Source: Bdellovibrio bacteriovorus W
GTDB taxonomy: Bacteria > Bdellovibrionota > Bdellovibrionia > Bdellovibrionales > Bdellovibrionaceae
DNA length: 64,000 bases
Direction: 5' to 3'
NCBI GenBank assembly: GCA_000525675.1
Contig: CP002190.1
Location: 2,790,001-2,854,000 of the forward strand
Part shown: positions 60,548-64,000 of the stretch, in pieces
Numbering within the stretch: the stretch's first letter is position 1
Layout: each line of letters starts with the position of its first letter
The notes under the pieces: model-generated
What the model was told of the DNA's origin: nothing
What the model saw: only the letters and a program-made list of their open reading frames with translations
The model's database searches: none
Position numbers and translations under genes: made by a program

Positions 60548-61183
60548 ATGACAGATGAAATCAAAAAGTTAGTTGATGGGTTTAGAAGATTCAGAGTGAA
60601 GTACTTTGAAAAAGATCCTGAGCTCTTCCAACAACTCAACACAAATAGCCAATCACCAAAAACACTTATCATAGGATGCAGTGACTCTCGCGCCGATCCA
60701 GCTCTTCTGACAAAAGCCGAACCCGGCGATCTCTTTGTTATGCGAAACGTCGCCAACCTTGTTCCCCCTTACGAAACCGGTGGTGGATTTCACGGGGTGA
60801 GCTCGACGATTGAGTTTGCGGTGAAAATTCTAAGAGTTGATAACGTTATCGTCCTTGGCCATGAACAATGCGGTGGAATTCGAGCCCTTTTAGAAGGTAC
60901 ATACGATCAAGACAAAGGAAGTTTTATCTCTTCTTGGATGAAAATTGCTAAAGAGGCAAAGATTGAAGTTCTACAAGAAATTCCAAATGCTCCTCTGAAA
61001 GAGCAACTTCATCTTTGCGCAAAAAAAGCAGTTTTGATTTCGATGGAAAATCTTATGACGTTTCCATTTATTCAAGAAAGAATGGCTCAAGGAGATCTGA
61101 AACTTTTTGGATGGTTCTTTGATCTAGAAGGTGGACGCCTCCTAGAATTCAATTTTGAACAAAGAAAATTTGTTGAGATCTAG
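60548..61183 (+). CDS. Beta-class carbonic anhydrase
   Basis: Interconverts CO2 and bicarbonate for biosynthetic carboxylations. Zinc ligands C44 in IIGCSDSRADP, H105 and C108 in VIVLGHEQCGGIRALLEG; the Asp-Arg dyad (D46, R48) is also visible. 211 residues, complete. It starts directly after the pepA terminator, with no other ribosome site than the GAGG in the stem. Confidence 0.93.
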   Translation: MTDEIKKLVDGFRRFRVKYFEKDPELFQQLNTNSQSPKTLIIGCSDSRADPALLTKAEPGDLFVMRNVANLVPPYETGGGFHGVSSTIEFAVKILRVDNVIVLGHEQCGGIRALLEGTYDQDKGSFISSWMKIAKEAKIEVLQEIPNAPLKEQLHLCAKKAVLISMENLMTFPFIQERMAQGDLKLFGWFFDLEGGRLLEFNFEQRKFVEI

Positions 61184-61809
61184 AATTTCAAAACAACGGG
61201 GTGGCCCAGAACTTGTGCCACTTCGTCACTTTCAATCACAAGCTTGCTCTGCTTAGCCCCATTAAATGAAACTTGCTTTAAAAGCCATAGACGTGGCCAC
61301 TCATCTGCTAAGTTCACAAAGCGAATAGACACTTCTGATTCGCCGTTATAAGAAAACTCACTGTCCGTCGGCGTTTCATTCAAGATTTGATTCACAGGAA
61401 TAAAGAGTGAAGAAATCTTCGTCATATCGTTAGACTGTTGGCACAATCCCTTTACCTCCATGCGAGGTTTAGCACCAGCCACTGAAGCACCCTCTGCTTC
61501 AAAAGTCAGAGTGACTTCTTGAAACTGCTCACAACCAAAGACTCTTTGCCCTTGATCATTCACAAATACAAAATGTCCTAATTGAATTTTCGTATTCTCA
61601 GGGCGCTTCTCGAAGTGTAGCCCCGCCAAGATGCGATCCTTTAAAGCGTTCTCAAGCTTAGCACCGGAAAGATGACTGAAATCATAGGATGACTGCACAG
61701 CCGCGGGATTGCGCAAACTCTGATACTCAGACTCTTCAGAGTTATAAAGAGAAAATCCAATGGAAAAAGTCACTGCAAAAAGTGCGAAAGCCGATATGTA
61801 TTTTTTCAT
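61180..61809 (-). CDS. Membrane-anchored or exported protein of unknown family
   Basis: ATG 61809 after GAGGGGTC; starts MKKYISAFALFAVTFSIGFS, a signal or anchor helix, then 190 residues, beta-rich with VFGCEQFQEVTLTFEAEG and VKGLCQQSNDM (two Cys likely bridged). No family recognised. Stop overlaps convergent carbonic anhydrase by four bases. On the same strand as gshA, 83 bases away. Confidence 0.65.
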   Translation of the reverse strand: MKKYISAFALFAVTFSIGFSLYNSEESEYQSLRNPAAVQSSYDFSHLSGAKLENALKDRILAGLHFEKRPENTKIQLGHFVFVNDQGQRVFGCEQFQEVTLTFEAEGASVAGAKPRMEVKGLCQQSNDMTKISSLFIPVNQILNETPTDSEFSYNGESEVSIRFVNLADEWPRLWLLKQVSFNGAKQSKLVIESDEVAQVLGHPVVLKF

Positions 61810-61891
61810 GTGAAGACCCCTCAAGTATTTATTTTAGAATGGAGGGGCCCCTTTGAGTAGATGGCCGAGAAGAACCTCGGCCATGGACCTG

Positions 61892-63121
61892 CTACTTATA
61901 GTTCTTAAACTTCGCGTTCAACGCCTTAGCCTCTTCGGCAATGGCCAAAAGTCCTAGCTTTGCCGTCCAACCATAGACGTTCTCTTGCGGACAGCCCGGA
62001 GTGTTGATGGCAAGGTCAGAGACGCACAGGCGCTTATACACGGCGCCTGGAGAGTTCAGACTGTCCGTGGAGCCTTTCTCTGCATGCGTACGTAAAAAGC
62101 CCCCCGCTAACTCAGAACCAATCATATAAATCACAGGCTCAGCGCTAGCTTCCTCAGATTGAACAATGGAAGGAATGCCCTCTTGAATAATAACTTCTTC
62201 CACATCACGGCCACCCTTAGCGGCTTTCATTTTCTTGCGAGACTTGTACGACCACTGACGAACTTCATCACCAGAGCCAACACGAATCACAGCAAGACCA
62301 TAAGTGCCGGCATTGTTTTTAACAAAAACAAAGGGTTCTTGTTGAATACCGCGCTTTGCGTACTCATCACGCAGGTGCGCCAACATAGCTTCAACCCTCA
62401 GCGCTAAAGCCTCACGGCTCGCCTCATCTGCGATATCAAAATTTTCAAACAGTTCTGTTTCCACTCTCAATAAGAAAGGATCGATCTCAGTGATTGCCGC
62501 AAATTCGTCCACAAGGCGATTGTAGTGCTCAAAGTAAGTGCTTTTCTTACGCTGATACCAGCCAAGCTCCCTTGGAGGATTCATGGCAAAACCTTGAATG
62601 CTAGCTCCCCACTCTTCGTATGATTCAGAAAAATCATTATTGCTAATAATAAGATCTGGAGTGAAATCTTCCCATTTATCTACAAGAGCAGAGTATACTG
62701 TGATTTCGTTTCCTGCTGAACTTGTGACCTTCAAAGGCTCTGCAAGTTCTCGCGGAATCGCAACTCTCACTGTGCGATTACTACTCTCGATTAGGCGCTT
62801 GATGGTGAATACATTTTCCCAGTAATAAGCATTATTAGTGTGTTCTTCTGTCACCAACAAGATATTGCGCACATCTTGGCCATAGTGCTTGCTGATATAG
62901 CGATCCATCAAACCGATAGAAGTTTCTTTATCTGCGCTGCAAATATTATTAAATCCTGCCGGAAAAATATTCGCATCTACGTTTGAAACTTTGTATCCAG
63001 AATCGCGAATATCATAACTTGAATAAATCGGATAAGCGACCGCCGCGGTTTTCTGGTCAAACCAATTGCAAATCTTATCCATATTGGCGAGCGTACGCTC
63101 ATGAAGCTCTAGTTTCGCCAC
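61892..63121 (-). CDS. gshA: Glutamate-cysteine ligase, proteobacterial type distinct from E. coli GshA
   Basis: ATP-dependent first step of glutathione synthesis. The 409-residue chain matches the TIGR02049 layout: VTEEHTNNAYYWENVFTIKRL, LIISNNDFSESYEEW, VKNNAGTYGLAVIRVGSGDEV (phosphate loop) and a C-terminal GCPQENVYGWTAKLGLLAI. The enzyme lacks E. coli GshA motifs. gshB is not in the window. Upstream gene is a TPR protein on the same strand, 22 bases away. Confidence 0.87.
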   Translation of the reverse strand: MAKLELHERTLANMDKICNWFDQKTAAVAYPIYSSYDIRDSGYKVSNVDANIFPAGFNNICSADKETSIGLMDRYISKHYGQDVRNILLVTEEHTNNAYYWENVFTIKRLIESSNRTVRVAIPRELAEPLKVTSSAGNEITVYSALVDKWEDFTPDLIISNNDFSESYEEWGASIQGFAMNPPRELGWYQRKKSTYFEHYNRLVDEFAAITEIDPFLLRVETELFENFDIADEASREALALRVEAMLAHLRDEYAKRGIQQEPFVFVKNNAGTYGLAVIRVGSGDEVRQWSYKSRKKMKAAKGGRDVEEVIIQEGIPSIVQSEEASAEPVIYMIGSELAGGFLRTHAEKGSTDSLNSPGAVYKRLCVSDLAINTPGCPQENVYGWTAKLGLLAIAEEAKALNAKFKNYK

Positions 63122-63143
63122 ATTTCCCCCTTACGTTGACTCC

Positions 63144-64000
63144 CTATAAATTGGGATCTTCACTCGGAATCACTTTGTAAGGAGTCGTTATAGAAGACTT
63201 CTCCCCCGCTGGCAAGGCTCTACCATTCTTCATAGGTCCTGCACGCTTTAAACTATTCAAAGATTCTGACTCAGGAGTTAAGAAATTGCGAGGCGTATTG
63301 CTATAAATAACCCTCTCTGTATCTTTTTCCAATATGGCTAAATATTGAAAAAACTCTGATTCAAATTTATTCGATATTTTTCGAGGACGATAAAGCTTGG
63401 ATTCTGCGATTAAATCATAGAAATCACCAGCAAGCTGAGATCTTCTATCGGCATCTTTTTCTAAAGAAATCTGCATCGAAAAAGCTCCGTAGTTTTCGCG
63501 CAACTTGAGCAAAGCCTGCTCCGACCAACGAGCATCATTAAGCTTTAGAGCCCTTAATAAATACTTTTGTACGGCCTTCTGGCTTGCGACAACGTTTTCA
63601 TAGTTATCCGATGATAATTGGTTCGTTGAAATCAGACCCATCTGCACATAGGTTTTTCCCAACCAAGGCATTTCTCGATCCAAGGAAGTTGCTCGCAATC
63701 TCTCAATTCCTTTTTCTGCCTCATCTAAGTATTGATTGACCTCATCCGTGCGGTATTGTCGGGCATATAAGCTTGCAAGCCTTGCTGGAATCTCTGCATA
63801 AGCAACAAAGGGAGGTAAGTCAGTAGCATATTTTTTAGCATCTAATAACGAAGAAACAGCTTTGGCTTCATCCCCCATAGCTTCATAGGCAAAGGATAGC
63901 TTGTACATAACCAATGCAGCGATGGCTGAATTATCAGTGATGTTTTTTACGATAATATCTCGCCCGATTTTGACGGCTTCGTCGTATTCTCCCAAACCGA
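63144..64000 (-). CDS. TPR protein running off the window
   Basis: The frame is open to the end of the window; the first TTG at 63995 has no ribosome site and is probably internal, so the N-terminus is missing. Contains several TPR-like helices (for example KLSFAYEAMGDEAKAVSSLLDAKKYA and RLASLYARQYRTDEVNQYLDEAEKGIE) and a short Pro-rich end. Partner unknown. Directly upstream of gshA, likely in one operon. Confidence 0.75.
   Translation of the reverse strand, partial: GLGEYDEAVKIGRDIIVKNITDNSAIAALVMYKLSFAYEAMGDEAKAVSSLLDAKKYATDLPPFVAYAEIPARLASLYARQYRTDEVNQYLDEAEKGIERLRATSLDREMPWLGKTYVQMGLISTNQLSSDNYENVVASQKAVQKYLLRALKLNDARWSEQALLKLRENYGAFSMQISLEKDADRRSQLAGDFYDLIAESKLYRPRKISNKFESEFFQYLAILEKDTERVIYSNTPRNFLTPESESLNSLKRAGPMKNGRALPAGEKSSITTPYKVIPSEDPNL

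Overview
The window looks like chromosome from a Bdellovibrio-type predatory or predator-related bacterium (Bdellovibrionota). The clues are a Ras-like MglA GTPase coupled to recR in a dnaX-ebfC-recR block, a TIGR02147-family protein beside ssrA, a tmRNA whose tag reads GNDYALAA, many short exported or lipid-anchored proteins, a stand-alone RRM protein, and a type of glutamate-cysteine ligase found in some proteobacteria. This assignment is inferred from gene content; no alignment was run. Layout: 0-19.6 kb is mostly housekeeping and small metabolic genes in short operons: an N-terminally cut glycosyltransferase, a Gre-like factor, an L,D-transpeptidase, a GltB-like FMN protein, ArsR and HxlR regulators with candidate operators, thioredoxin-fold proteins, pyridoxal kinase, pyrophosphatase, an RRM protein, and two tandem related lipoproteins, the second with a Gly/Pro-rich tail. 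19.7-28.6 kb is accessory. A decayed methyltransferase gene is cut at its 5' side exactly where a three-gene operon begins: a SIR2-like protein, a HerA-like ATPase and an HNH/zinc-ribbon-like protein, best read as a SIR2-HerA antiphage module with an additional gene. It is followed by a catalytic-domain-less serine-recombinase remnant coupled to a 53-residue exported peptide. Then comes a small metabolic cassette (MBL-fold hydrolase, GlxA-type regulator, NTF2-like protein, isochorismatase-like hydrolase) bounded by a 16-bp near-identical direct repeat, with a tRNA-3'-end-like scrap next to ssrA. 28.6-42 kb has ssrA, TIGR02147, a hairpin-rich intergenic element with GGA loops, two exported or lipid-anchored proteins with proline-rich linkers, PAP2, YgjP-like and SrkA genes, an M48 lipoprotein, icd, an IS3-family element sitting in the loop of the icd terminator, an ankyrin protein and a chemoreceptor. 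42.7-49.8 kb carries ffs, dnaX, ebfC, recR, mglA, nadA, a phosphopantetheinyl transferase, a PilZ protein and tRNA-Val. 49.9-64 kb carries a TPR-winged-helix regulator, lon with a basic insert, a histidine kinase/response regulator pair, clpX-clpP, pepA, a beta-carbonic anhydrase whose ribosome site lies in a terminator stem, gshA and a TPR protein that runs off the end. How the parts work together: Lon, ClpXP and tmRNA form the protein quality-control set; tmRNA-tagged proteins end in LAA, a ClpXP degron. ffs/dnaX/ebfC/recR is a widely conserved replication-repair-secretion block, here extended with mglA. The SIR2-HerA operon is the strongest candidate for an under-described system. Other candidates are a three-way-junction inverted repeat at 6.64-6.75 kb and a possible CsrA-titrating RNA at 30.7-30.83 kb.
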